Shown here piece after piece: positions 1 to 7,217 of a DNA stretch of 15,291 bases. A program made the position numbers and the translations under genes. Positions within the stretch are counted from its first letter, which is position 1. Every line of letters starts with the position of its first letter. The notes beneath the pieces were generated by a model that did no database searches, was not told where the DNA came from, and was given only the letters and a program-made list of their open reading frames with translations. This DNA comes from Bacteroidota bacterium (lineage in GTDB: Bacteria; Bacteroidota; Ignavibacteria; Ignavibacteriales; Ignavibacteriaceae): assembly GCA_021793635.1 (NCBI GenBank), contig JAJYSI010000023.1, forward strand, positions 1-15,291, given 5' to 3'.

Positions 1-38
1 TTTAAATTTTGCCGGTTAAGTTATCAAAATTAACTTCC

Positions 39-530
39 TTAGGCAACGATAGATTTATTCTTATTCATCGACTCTTCAGCCATCTTCTTTTTATAGTCAA
101 TCAATTTTTTCTGAAGATTAACATCGCCTGCTGCAATAATCTGCAACGCAAGAATAGCCGCATTTTTAGCGCCGTCAATGGCAACAGTCGCTACAGGAAC
201 TCCTGACGGCATTTGAACAATCGATAACAACGAATCCATACCGTTTAAAGATTTACTGTAAATTGGAACGCCGATTACCGGAAGAATAGTGTTAGCAGCA
301 GTAACTCCGGGAAGATGGGCTGCACCGCCGGCTGCGGCAATAATAACTTTTAATCCTCTTGAAGCGGCAGTCTTTGAATATTCACCATGCTGTTCCGGTG
401 TACGATGAGCAGATAAAATTCTAATTTCGTAAAGTATCTCAAATTCTTTAAAGACATCAACTGCTTTCTGCATTACCCCTAAATCCGAATCGCTCCCCAT
501 AATAATTCCAACTAATGGTTTATTTGCCAT
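39..530 (-). CDS. purE: N5-carboxyaminoimidazole ribonucleotide mutase (PurE, class I)
   Basis: PurE moves the carboxyl group of N5-CAIR to carbon 4 to give CAIR in de novo purine synthesis, in the cytosol. The 163-aa product has the full family signature: GSDSD at residues 12-16 (phosphate binding), SAHRTP at 40-45 containing the catalytic His42, AGGAAHLPG at 67-75, and [17 protein letters not shown] at 94-110. The last of these is typical of the bacterial class I mutase rather than the class II AIR carboxylase. Length is normal for the family. The ATG at 530 is supported by a GGAG/AAGGA SD just upstream (531-541). The lysine-rich C-terminal tail (about 139-163) is a little extended. The gene is separated from comEC by 134 bp with hairpin structure, so it may be transcribed separately. 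No purK is visible; the window ends 38 bp beyond the stop. Confidence 0.96.
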   Translation of the reverse strand: MANKPLVGIIMGSDSDLGVMQKAVDVFKEFEILYEIRILSAHRTPEQHGEYSKTAASRGLKVIIAAAGGAAHLPGVTAANTILPVIGVPIYSKSLNGMDSLLSIVQMPSGVPVATVAIDGAKNAAILALQIIAAGDVNLQKKLIDYKKKMAEESMNKNKSIVA

Positions 531-541
531 ATTCCTTCTCC
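531..541 (-). promoter_or_regulatory. purE ribosome binding site
   Basis: On the minus strand the bases before the ATG read GGAGAAGGAAT. This gives two overlapping Shine-Dalgarno matches (GGAG and AAGGA). It is one of the stronger SD sites in the window and fixes the purE start at 530. Confidence 0.7.
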
Positions 542-558
542 AATCTATTTAAGTTAAT

Positions 559-564
559 ATTATA
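559..564 (-). promoter_or_regulatory. possible -10 element upstream of purE
   Basis: The minus strand reads TATAAT exactly, about 30 bp before the purE ATG, in a very AT-rich stretch. The best -35 partner (TTACGA at 588-583, 18-bp spacer) matches TTGACA at only three positions and lies inside the hairpin arm. A promoter is plausible but weakly supported, because TATAAT is expected by chance in such sequence. Confidence 0.25.
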
Positions 565-565
565 T

Positions 566-632
566 AAAAAACTTTCTCTTAATCGTAATCTTGATCTTAA
601 TCGGAATTAATCGAGAAAGATTAGGATTAAGA
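566..632 (-). terminator. Overlapping alternative hairpins followed by T6 (comEC-purE intergenic)
   Basis: Two mutually exclusive stems can be drawn on the minus-strand RNA. Stem A pairs 632-617 with 592-577, 16 positions with a single C-C mismatch. Stem B pairs CTTTCTC (619-613) with GAGAAAG (578-572), adds five TTAAT/ATTAA pairs after a 2-nt bulge, and is followed at once by six T residues (571-566). Stem B plus T6 has the form of an intrinsic terminator. Stem A uses parts of both arms of stem B and would prevent it. The stems are AT-rich and so only moderately stable. The sequence is built from repeated words such as TCTTAATCG (577-585 and 595-603), which makes alternative pairings more likely by chance. 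It could be a terminator for the long operon, a purE attenuator, or a degenerate repeat. Confidence 0.45.
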
Positions 633-664
633 TATGAGCTCGATAATACGCTTCAAGTTGTCAT

Positions 665-3058
665 TTATTTATGCCAATCGACTGCAAATATAGAGTCTCC
701 GTCCGAACTAAACAAAACTCCGCCTAATTTGTCTGTCCTAAAAATATTTGAGTTGATATATTTCAACTTATACAATGTTTCCGCCGCCGGATGCCCAAAT
801 TTATTTTGAATGCCTGCGCTGATTAGGCTGAACTTAGGCTTAACAGTGGAAATAAATTCTGCTGATGAGCCGGTCTTGCTTCCGTGATGAGATACCTTCA
901 GAATTTCGGAAGATAAAAAATTTTTATAGCAGCTTAGGTATTTCATTTCAAATTTTTTCTCAAGGTCTCCGGTAAAAAGGATGCTTGTATTTCCATATAC
1001 AAACTTGAGGATCCCGCTTTTGTTGTTTGTAGTATATTTTTTATTCATATCTAAAACATTAAGAATATAAATTCTGCCTTCATTTAGTTTTATAATTTTC
1101 TTTTCATAATATTGAACCGGAAGCTTTTGGAAGCGAACGAACCTTTCAAATTTCAAATCTTTGCTGAATGAAGAATCAAGTTTCGGTTTAAATATTTTTC
1201 CGATCAAATTATTATTTATAAGCGAAACGAAACCGCCGTAATGATCAAGATCGACATGAGATATAAAGCCGTAATCTATCTTGCTAACATTCAAATAATT
1301 TAACAGAGGCATTACTATTCTTTCACCATTATCGAAGTTGATTGATGTTTCACCGGCGTCTATCAAAGCGGTTTCTCCTCCCGGAAATCTGACAAGGAAC
1401 GAATCTCCCTGACCGACATCAATCATCATTAAGTTCAGCCGATTATCTTTAAGCATATTTTTATCATCTATGGAACAATAGACTATAATATTTAGTGAAG
1501 CTAAAATTGTTATTAAAAGCTTTGCAGCTTTAGATTTCAAATACTTTAACGAGAGCAAGAGTATTGCTAGGAAAAGATAAAAGATGATGCAATCGAGTAA
1601 TGAAAAATTCCTTATCCATAGAAAAGCATATTCAAATCTGCCTGCGACATGAATTATGGAATACATTAATGAAGTCAGTAAGTTATTGGCAGTTGCATAA
1701 TATATAGCCATAATCGGTGAGATAAGGTTGATTATCAAGGTAAAAATCCCGATTCCGACAACAACCCCTGAAATTGGAATTACTAAAAGATTAGTGAATA
1801 ACGAAACTAATGAAAGCTTTCCGAAATAAACCAGTGTTACAGGCATAGTTCCTAATTGAGCACATAAAGAAACTCCCGAATACGTTAACAAGTAATTAAG
1901 CATTCTACTTTTTATTACAGTTGAACTTACCCACCTTTGATAGATGGGATAAATAACAGCTATCGAAAATACTGCAGAGTATGAAAGCTGAAAACCCGGA
2001 TCGAATAACTGCCGAGGTTCAAGCAGAAGAATAATCAACGCCGATACTGCAAGCGAATTAAAAATATTTGTCGATCTATTTGTAACAAATCCTATTGCAA
2101 TTATTGCGGACATGATTGTGGCTCGGATTACCGATGGTTGTGAATTTGTTAGAATCATAAAAAAAATAATTCCAGCCATTATCATTATAGAACGGATATA
2201 AAGGTTAATTCTTCCGAATAAAATTATTATGATCAAAACAATAAATCCAACATTCAAACCTGACACAGCAAGAATATGAGCAACTCCAGAGTTAATGAAC
2301 TCAACCACCGCATTATATTCGATGTTGCTTCTATCTGCCAAAATCTGTCCTCTTATGAACGCGGCAGCTTTTTCCGAATGTAGCTTCGTTATTTCATTAT
2401 CAATAGCTTTTCTAATTTTAAAAACAATAGAACTTAAAAGATCGTGATCATAGTTCAATATTTTTAATTCATTAACTGAATTTGAAATAATAAAGCCGCT
2501 GATCCCTTTTTCACGCAGGTATTTGTTATAATCGAATTCACCCGGATTTCTCCTTTCCCTTCCCTTAACAAATATTCCCGCAATTTCAATTTTATTTCCG
2601 GGAAGAATTTTATTGTACAATGAATACAAGTTTGCTTTGCTAGAATCTCTAATACGGCATATAAGATTAAGCTTCTCATTACATTTAGTGCCAGGATACA
2701 GAAGAGAATCAGTTTCAAGATCAAAGTCTATTTCGTCTTTTTTAATTAAATCGACACTGGATATTTTTCCATAAGCTGCAAAATCTTTTTGAATGTAAAT
2801 ATTAGCTGGTAAAAATTTATAATTCGGTTTTTGAAATGCAGAGACAAATATTCCAGCTGCTAAAACAAATAAACCAACAGCTAATTTGAAGGTTAATTTA
2901 TTCCCCTTCTTTGATAAATTTAAAATGGCAAATGGTAAAGAAATGATCAGCAGCAAGAAATAGAAAAGATAATTGTGGAGATTAACTCCGGTTAGATGGT
3001 AGATTATTATTCCGATAATGAAAAGAATGGTACTCCATATTGCCGGATAATTTTTCAT
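665..3058 (-). CDS. comEC: ComEC/Rec2 competence protein, DNA-uptake channel with C-terminal metallo-beta-lactamase domain
   Basis: ComEC forms the inner-membrane channel that imports one strand of transforming DNA. The 797-aa protein has all three parts of the full-length family. The N-terminal membrane/DUF4131-like region covers about 1-200. The multi-TM Competence domain covers about 205-505 and includes HILAVSGLNV at 261-270. The C-terminal metallo-beta-lactamase domain covers about 540-797, with DVGQGDS (547-553), the metal-binding SHVDLDH (600-606), FTGDLE (695-700) and VSHHGSKTG (722-730). The metal-binding residues look intact, so a nuclease role for this domain is plausible. The ATG start forms an ATGA overlap with the stop of the preceding phosphatase-like gene, which supports the start and implies translational coupling. 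No other competence genes (comEA, comF, dprA, pili) are in the window, so activity for DNA uptake is inferred from the family only. Confidence 0.94.
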   Translation of the reverse strand: MKNYPAIWSTILFIIGIIIYHLTGVNLHNYLFYFLLLIISLPFAILNLSKKGNKLTFKLAVGLFVLAAGIFVSAFQKPNYKFLPANIYIQKDFAAYGKISSVDLIKKDEIDFDLETDSLLYPGTKCNEKLNLICRIRDSSKANLYSLYNKILPGNKIEIAGIFVKGRERRNPGEFDYNKYLREKGISGFIISNSVNELKILNYDHDLLSSIVFKIRKAIDNEITKLHSEKAAAFIRGQILADRSNIEYNAVVEFINSGVAHILAVSGLNVGFIVLIIIILFGRINLYIRSIMIMAGIIFFMILTNSQPSVIRATIMSAIIAIGFVTNRSTNIFNSLAVSALIILLLEPRQLFDPGFQLSYSAVFSIAVIYPIYQRWVSSTVIKSRMLNYLLTYSGVSLCAQLGTMPVTLVYFGKLSLVSLFTNLLVIPISGVVVGIGIFTLIINLISPIMAIYYATANNLLTSLMYSIIHVAGRFEYAFLWIRNFSLLDCIIFYLFLAILLLSLKYLKSKAAKLLITILASLNIIVYCSIDDKNMLKDNRLNLMMIDVGQGDSFLVRFPGGETALIDAGETSINFDNGERIVMPLLNYLNVSKIDYGFISHVDLDHYGGFVSLINNNLIGKIFKPKLDSSFSKDLKFERFVRFQKLPVQYYEKKIIKLNEGRIYILNVLDMNKKYTTNNKSGILKFVYGNTSILFTGDLEKKFEMKYLSCYKNFLSSEILKVSHHGSKTGSSAEFISTVKPKFSLISAGIQNKFGHPAAETLYKLKYINSNIFRTDKLGGVLFSSDGDSIFAVDWHK

Positions 3059-3957
3059 TTTAGAATTTTCATGATTGCCGGTTTAATTTGAGTTAAGTCT
3101 TTTATTTCTTTAGATAATTCTTCGGCATGAACACCGGAAGCAATAGCAAGAGAAGGATTCAATGTATGTGTCTTTACCGAAATATCTTCAATGTTGCCGT
3201 GATCCGAGCAAATTATCAAGGTCATATTATCATATAATTCTTTTATAATCGTAAGAAGAAATTCATCGAGAATTTTCAAAAGATTTTGAGCATCGCCGTC
3301 GTATCTGCCGTGCCCTAAATGGTCGGTTAAGAAATATTCATAAAGCGTAAAGCTGTTTTCAGCCGCTATTTTCAATAGTCTTCTCGCCGCTGTTTCCGGT
3401 TTTATTTGTCTTAGCTTGTAACCTAATTTTTCATTCCATCGTTCGTTTGTAATCTCTGCGGTTAAAGCTTTCCCTTTCCGGACGTCTGAAGAAGTATTCA
3501 ACCTAAGACCGCTTAGCCGGCAGCTTAGTGATGTAACGCTTAATCGTGAGTGTCCGGATTTAATGTAATCAAAAAATCTTTTTGGATATGCGTTTGCGAA
3601 AAATGACTTTTTACCAAGCGAAAGGACTTCTTTAAAAATATTTTTCTCACGAATTACCGGAATTAAAGTCGAATACGGATATGGACCGAAATGCTTTCCT
3701 ACGAACTGTGCGGCGTTCATCCCGCAGAATATTGAAGTCTGTCCGGTACCGCTTTGCGGAAAGCCATCCATGCCAAGCCTTGCATCAACCGGAAATATAT
3801 ACGAGTTATTTCTTTTTAAATATTGATTTCGCAGTGAAGGAATTTCCCTGAAGACTTCCGTAAATGTTTTGAATCCGTATTTAAAGAAAGGATTGCTTTG
3901 ATAATCTTCATTACCAATGCCAACGCCGTCTAAAAATATCATCAGTACGGATTGCAT
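3055..3957 (-). CDS. Alkaline-phosphatase-superfamily metalloenzyme (iPGM/phosphopentomutase-like)
   Basis: This 300-aa protein has the metal-binding layout of the metalloenzyme family that includes cofactor-independent phosphoglycerate mutase and phosphopentomutase. Visible motifs are FLDGVGIG (8-15, metal ligand Asp10), SGTGQTS (69-75, which should hold the Ser/Thr nucleophile), TDHLGHG (211-217), SDHGNIED (251-258) and a final ligand His264 in KTHTLNP. All expected ligands are present, so it should be active. It is much shorter than iPGM (about 510 aa) and shorter than phosphopentomutase (about 390 aa), and I see no room for the large inserted cap domains. The substrate is therefore unknown, and a phosphatase or mutase role cannot be chosen from sequence. 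It starts 5 nt after the dtd stop with no clear SD; Met6 is an alternative start. Its stop overlaps the comEC ATG. Confidence 0.85.
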   Translation of the reverse strand: MQSVLMIFLDGVGIGNEDYQSNPFFKYGFKTFTEVFREIPSLRNQYLKRNNSYIFPVDARLGMDGFPQSGTGQTSIFCGMNAAQFVGKHFGPYPYSTLIPVIREKNIFKEVLSLGKKSFFANAYPKRFFDYIKSGHSRLSVTSLSCRLSGLRLNTSSDVRKGKALTAEITNERWNEKLGYKLRQIKPETAARRLLKIAAENSFTLYEYFLTDHLGHGRYDGDAQNLLKILDEFLLTIIKELYDNMTLIICSDHGNIEDISVKTHTLNPSLAIASGVHAEELSKEIKDLTQIKPAIMKILK

Positions 3958-3962
3958 AAATT

Positions 3963-4412
3963 TTATTTTGATTCAACTATTATTGTAACTGGTCCGTCAT
4001 TTATAATCTTTACTTCCATCATCGCGCCGAATATACCGGTTTTTACTTTTGATTCACCTAGGTTTTGTCTGATTCTTTCATTAAATATTTCATAAAGCGG
4101 AATTGCTTCTTCCGGTCTTGCAGCTTCGATGAAACTCGGTCTGTTTCCTTTCCGTGCATCTCCATACAATGTGAATTGTGAGATTATTAAGGCTTCTCCG
4201 TCAACATCTTTTATTGAAAGATTCATCTTTTCATTTTCATCTTCGAAGACCCTTAAGTTGCAGCATTTATCGGCAGTAAAAATTGCATCTTCTTCTTTAT
4301 CGCCGGTCTTCACTCCAAGTAGAATAACCATTCCCTTCCCTATTTCAACAGAATAATTATTTTCTTTAATGAATACACCACCTTCGGAAACGCGCTGTAC
4401 AACGGCTCTCAA
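3963..4412 (-). CDS. dtd: D-aminoacyl-tRNA deacylase
   Basis: Dtd is a cytosolic, tRNA-acting proofreading enzyme. It hydrolyses D-aminoacyl-tRNAs (and glycyl-tRNA-Ala) and so keeps D-residues out of proteins. The 149-aa length is typical. Diagnostic motifs are present: MRAVVQRVSEG at the N-terminus, SQFTLYGDARKGNRPSF at 78-94 with the active-site Thr81, and NDGPVT at 138-143 with the Gly-cisPro pair that gives chiral selection. The start is a TTG (4412-4410). The support is strong: a GGAGG SD stands 6 nt upstream, the family N-terminus begins exactly there, and the codon overlaps the prmC stop as TTGA. The next gene begins 5 nt after its stop. Together with prmC it forms a small translation-quality pair. 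Confidence 0.96.
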   Translation of the reverse strand: MRAVVQRVSEGGVFIKENNYSVEIGKGMVILLGVKTGDKEEDAIFTADKCCNLRVFEDENEKMNLSIKDVDGEALIISQFTLYGDARKGNRPSFIEAARPEEAIPLYEIFNERIRQNLGESKVKTGIFGAMMEVKIINDGPVTIIVESK

Positions 4413-5290
4413 ATTTCCTCCAAAGGCGGATGAGCCTCCGGCTCAAGTTCTCCGGAAACTACCCGTTCAATATTAAGATAATCTTTTTGAAATTTTATTT
4501 TTTTGAAATCGGCTTCTTCTAAAATGGCTCTGACTTTTTCCGATTGGTTCTGGGCAACTTCAAAATAAATTTTACCGCCTTCTCTAAGTCTATCCTTTCC
4601 GATTTTCGTTATTGCCCTGTAAAAGCTTAGTCCGTCAGAATTATCAGTCAAAGCTACTTTCGGCTCAAATATTTTTAACTCTGGCTGGAGCGATGGAAAC
4701 TCATCATTTGAAATGTAAGGCGGATTCGAAACAATAATATCTAATCCGCTTTCGAAAATTTCATCTTTAAAGATGTCCGCTTGATAAAAGTTTATCCTAT
4801 CTTCAACTTTATTTAACACTGCATTTTCTTTTGCCGTCGTCAAAGCTTCCTGGCTTAAATCAATCGCCGTAACTTTTGGTTCACTTAAATGTTTGGCAAG
4901 ACTGATTGCAATTATTCCGCTGCCTGTGCCGATATCTAAAATCTTCAAGTTGGATTTGTCTTTATTATCTTCAATTATCTTTTCGACTATTATTTCTGTT
5001 TCCGGTCGGGGAATAAGTACCGAACCATTCACTTTAAAATCTAATCCGTAAAATTCTACCGAGCCGACAATATACTGCAGCGGCTCATACTTACTTCTTC
5101 TTTTTATGAACTCCCGGTACTGGTTTGTCTCGCTCTCGCTTAATGGGCGGTCGAACGACAGGTACAAATCAAGCCGTTTGCAATTTAATATTTTAGCCAG
5201 AAGCAGCTCCGCATTTATTCTCGGAGATTCAATTCCTTTATTCTTTAAATATTCTGTTGATAGATTTATTGATTCTAATACAGTAAGCAT
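4409..5290 (-). CDS. prmC: Peptide chain release factor N5-glutamine methyltransferase
   Basis: PrmC methylates the Gln of the GGQ motif in class 1 release factors, using SAM, and so speeds termination. The chosen 293-aa form has the family order: an N-terminal helical domain with LQYIVGSVEFYG (71-82), LIPRPETE (92-99), the SAM-binding ILDIGTGSG (117-125), acidic Asp144, and the catalytic NPPY (189-192), which binds the glutamine. I start it at the ATG at 5290. An upstream in-frame TTG at 5347 would add 19 AT-rich residues with no family match, and the 293-aa form is already close to normal length. Neither start has a good SD. After the usual end (RVVSGEL) there is an 11-residue tail, EPEAHPPLEEI, whose last codons carry the dtd SD. 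prfA, a common partner, is not adjacent. Confidence 0.95.
   Translation of the reverse strand: MLTVLESINLSTEYLKNKGIESPRINAELLLAKILNCKRLDLYLSFDRPLSESETNQYREFIKRRSKYEPLQYIVGSVEFYGLDFKVNGSVLIPRPETEIIVEKIIEDNKDKSNLKILDIGTGSGIIAISLAKHLSEPKVTAIDLSQEALTTAKENAVLNKVEDRINFYQADIFKDEIFESGLDIIVSNPPYISNDEFPSLQPELKIFEPKVALTDNSDGLSFYRAITKIGKDRLREGGKIYFEVAQNQSEKVRAILEEADFKKIKFQKDYLNIERVVSGELEPEAHPPLEEI
4416..4424 (-). promoter_or_regulatory. dtd ribosome binding site inside the prmC 3' end
   Basis: The minus strand carries GGAGG a few bases before the dtd TTG start. The site lies within the last codons of prmC (encoding Leu-Glu-Glu) and is near-ideal in sequence and spacing. It decides the non-ATG start of dtd. 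Confidence 0.75.
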
Positions 5291-5353
5291 GAAATAATGA
5301 GATATAAAATTTAAATTGAAATATTTTACAAGATAAAAATAATCCAAATTTTT

Positions 5354-6085
5354 TTAGTCAGAAAGAAAATAATACATCAGTATCCCGAAATTGATTTCCA
5401 GAGCGCCAAGGGTAATGCCGCTAATCAAATCATACTTTCTTGTTTGGTCAAGCAGCGATTGCTCGCCGGTATTTTCGTATTGGCTGAATTGATCATCTGC
5501 CTTAAGTTTAAAATAAGCTGTTGCTGCACCGAGGACAACAATGCTTCCAACAAGTATTTTAAATGCCTTGCCTGAGAAAAAATTTGTGTGCTTAGCTCTC
5601 GAAATCGCATCCAGCTTTATAATATCATCGGAATATTTTGGAGCTGCCATAATTGACTTTGAAAGATATCCCTTCTTTCTCAACATTAGAGAATCATCTT
5701 TCAACGGGACAAACATTGGCGTAAATCCTATAAGTGAATCTCCATTGTAAATATTCGCGTCTTCCGGTGCGGTATTCAAATACAAAACTTTTGTAAAATC
5801 AAAAATGATTGATGTATCTTTTTCTAAACCGGTAATGTCTAAGGAATCGGAAATCGTTTTTGCATCCCAAATAATCGGAGATTCCTTTGCAGAAATTTCA
5901 TACTTCCCTTTTGCCAGTTTAACTGCTGCGGTACCTTTTCCAATAAAATTGTTATTCAGAAAAATATTAATGTTATCCGGGATTGTTTTAATTATAACTT
6001 TTGTCTTGGAACTCTGAGGAAAGACAAAGCAGTTTCCCAACACCATCAATATCAAAACAAACAAAATTCTATTTGATAATTTCAT
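5354..6085 (-). CDS. PEGA-domain envelope protein with two C-terminal membrane segments
   Basis: I recognise the domain but not the specific function. The 243-aa product begins with a Lys/Arg-containing signal sequence (1-24, ending near VFPQ). Two PEGA-like segments follow, at about 29-65 (VIIKTIPDNINIFLNNNFIGKG) in part and about 99-142 (TAPEDANIYNGDSLIGFTP). The C-terminal region has two hydrophobic segments, about 175-192 and 219-240, separated by a polar loop. PEGA domains are small beta modules common in surface and periplasmic proteins. I place the start at the ATG at 6085, which overlaps the end of the upstream PQQ gene by 17 bp and gives a clean signal peptide; an ATG at 6103 is an alternative. 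Cys19 in VLGNC is not a good lipobox because Asn precedes it. Its position next to two outer-membrane-type genes suggests a shared envelope role. Confidence 0.8.
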   Translation of the reverse strand: MKLSNRILFVLILMVLGNCFVFPQSSKTKVIIKTIPDNINIFLNNNFIGKGTAAVKLAKGKYEISAKESPIIWDAKTISDSLDITGLEKDTSIIFDFTKVLYLNTAPEDANIYNGDSLIGFTPMFVPLKDDSLMLRKKGYLSKSIMAAPKYSDDIIKLDAISRAKHTNFFSGKAFKILVGSIVVLGAATAYFKLKADDQFSQYENTGEQSLLDQTRKYDLISGITLGALEINFGILMYYFLSD

Positions 6086-7217
6086 ACGCTTCAACAGTTC
6101 CATTATCGTAACCGGTAAAAAGAGTATTGCCAAAAATTAAAGGCGAAAGCTTAACATGACTTGGCATCGGAAATTTTTTATCTATCCTTCCGGTAGCTGC
6201 ATTTAAAAACAGAAGCTCATCTTCAAGATTGGGAACTAGTAAAATATTCTTTGACAAAAGCGGAGTAGCATTTATTACGCCTCCGGCATCTGTTCTCCAT
6301 ATTTCTTTGCCGTCGCTTTTCTTAAGTGCGAAGATAGTACCGCCAAGGTTGCAGATAAATATATTTTTATCATTGAATACCGGCGTTGAAATAATCCTGA
6401 TCCCGGTATCAAATTTCCATTTCAATTTGCCATTGCCTATATCGACAGCATAGATATTTCCGTCATAACTTCCTAAATACGCAATAGAATCCGAAATTGC
6501 GGTGCAGCCTAAAAACAAATGACCGACTTTCTTTCTGTAAATTATTTTTCCGTCAGCCGAATTTAGAGCAATCACTTCACCGTCGTCATTTCCTAAAATA
6601 ATTATTCCATTTTCCAAAGCCGGTGAACAATGGATCGGCGCCATTGTATTGGTACTCCAGAGCGTGTCACCCTGCAGATTAAAGCAATAAACTCTTCCTT
6701 CTTCTGAGTTAAAAATTATTTTGTTCCCTGTTTTCAATATTTCAGATAAAACTTTGCCTTCAATTTTTATTTTTGATTTTGTCTTGCCTTCACGGAAATC
6801 ATAAAAATGCAGATCCGAATGTTCAGCATTATTTAATACAACCGCAAAAATTAAAAGTCCATTGTCAATTATGGGCGATGAATAAACCGCTCCTTTATTT
6901 TTTAATCTGCCGAGTTCTTTTCCTGTCTTAATATCCAAGCAGGTAATCCATCCGGATAAATCATTTACAAATACATAAGGATTGGAAATAGTTACAGAAG
7001 AATTTGTCAAACCGCCGTTAACATCAGCCTTCCATTTTACTTTGAGCGAATCGCTGATAGTTTCAGGTATGTAAAAATCTCTGCTTGGAGTACGTCCAAA
7101 CATTTGATATGACTTATCATTCTTAAAAACCTGAACTTTAATAACTGAAGGAAGACAGCCTCCGAGTAAAAATGTGAGAGGAATTAATATGTAAAATATT
7201 CTTTTCAAAAATCCCAT
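6069..7217 (-). CDS. PQQ-repeat beta-propeller lipoprotein (BamB-like)
   Basis: The 382-aa product starts with a lipoprotein signal: MGFLKR, a hydrophobic stretch, then LLGGC with Cys21 as the predicted lipidated residue. The rest is a series of PQQ-type propeller repeats marked by LD-x-TGK-like turns: LDIKTGK (94-100), LNSADGK (218-224), VDIGNGKLKW (258-267), LKKSDGKEIW (298-307) and LNAATGR (338-344). These fit six to eight blades filling the protein. This is the architecture of BamB, the outer-membrane assembly lipoprotein, although PQQ-like propellers occur in many other proteins. The gene overlaps the 3' end of the Omp85-type barrel gene by 13 bp, which makes a BamB-like partnership attractive but unproven. 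No quinoprotein dehydrogenase active-site signature is apparent to me, so a structural rather than enzymatic propeller is likely. Confidence 0.86.
   Translation of the reverse strand: MGFLKRIFYILIPLTFLLGGCLPSVIKVQVFKNDKSYQMFGRTPSRDFYIPETISDSLKVKWKADVNGGLTNSSVTISNPYVFVNDLSGWITCLDIKTGKELGRLKNKGAVYSSPIIDNGLLIFAVVLNNAEHSDLHFYDFREGKTKSKIKIEGKVLSEILKTGNKIIFNSEEGRVYCFNLQGDTLWSTNTMAPIHCSPALENGIIILGNDDGEVIALNSADGKIIYRKKVGHLFLGCTAISDSIAYLGSYDGNIYAVDIGNGKLKWKFDTGIRIISTPVFNDKNIFICNLGGTIFALKKSDGKEIWRTDAGGVINATPLLSKNILLVPNLEDELLFLNAATGRIDKKFPMPSHVKLSPLIFGNTLFTGYDNGTVEAYEIIK

Noticed and set aside
18..36. Inverted repeat AAGTTA/TAACTT just after the purE stop
   Set aside because: It has only 6 bp, all but one pair per arm A-T, and no T-run follows on the minus strand. 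It is too weak to call a terminator.
531..664. Possible purine riboswitch ahead of purE
   Set aside because: The hairpins present are long, AT-rich and repetitive. I could not place the conserved three-way junction of the purine riboswitch.
2464..2724. 86-codon frame on the minus strand inside comEC
   Set aside because: It is an alternative frame within an intact conserved gene. comEC has no frameshift there, and the short product resembles nothing known to me.
5291..5347. Longer PrmC form from TTG at 5347
   Set aside because: It adds 19 Phe/Tyr/Asn-rich residues unlike PrmC. The family-like N-terminus begins at the ATG at 5290.
6086..6133. Longer PEGA protein from TTG at 6133
   Set aside because: It would put 16 residues before the Lys/Arg-rich start of the signal peptide, within the coding end of the upstream gene. 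The ATG at 6085 gives a normal signal sequence.
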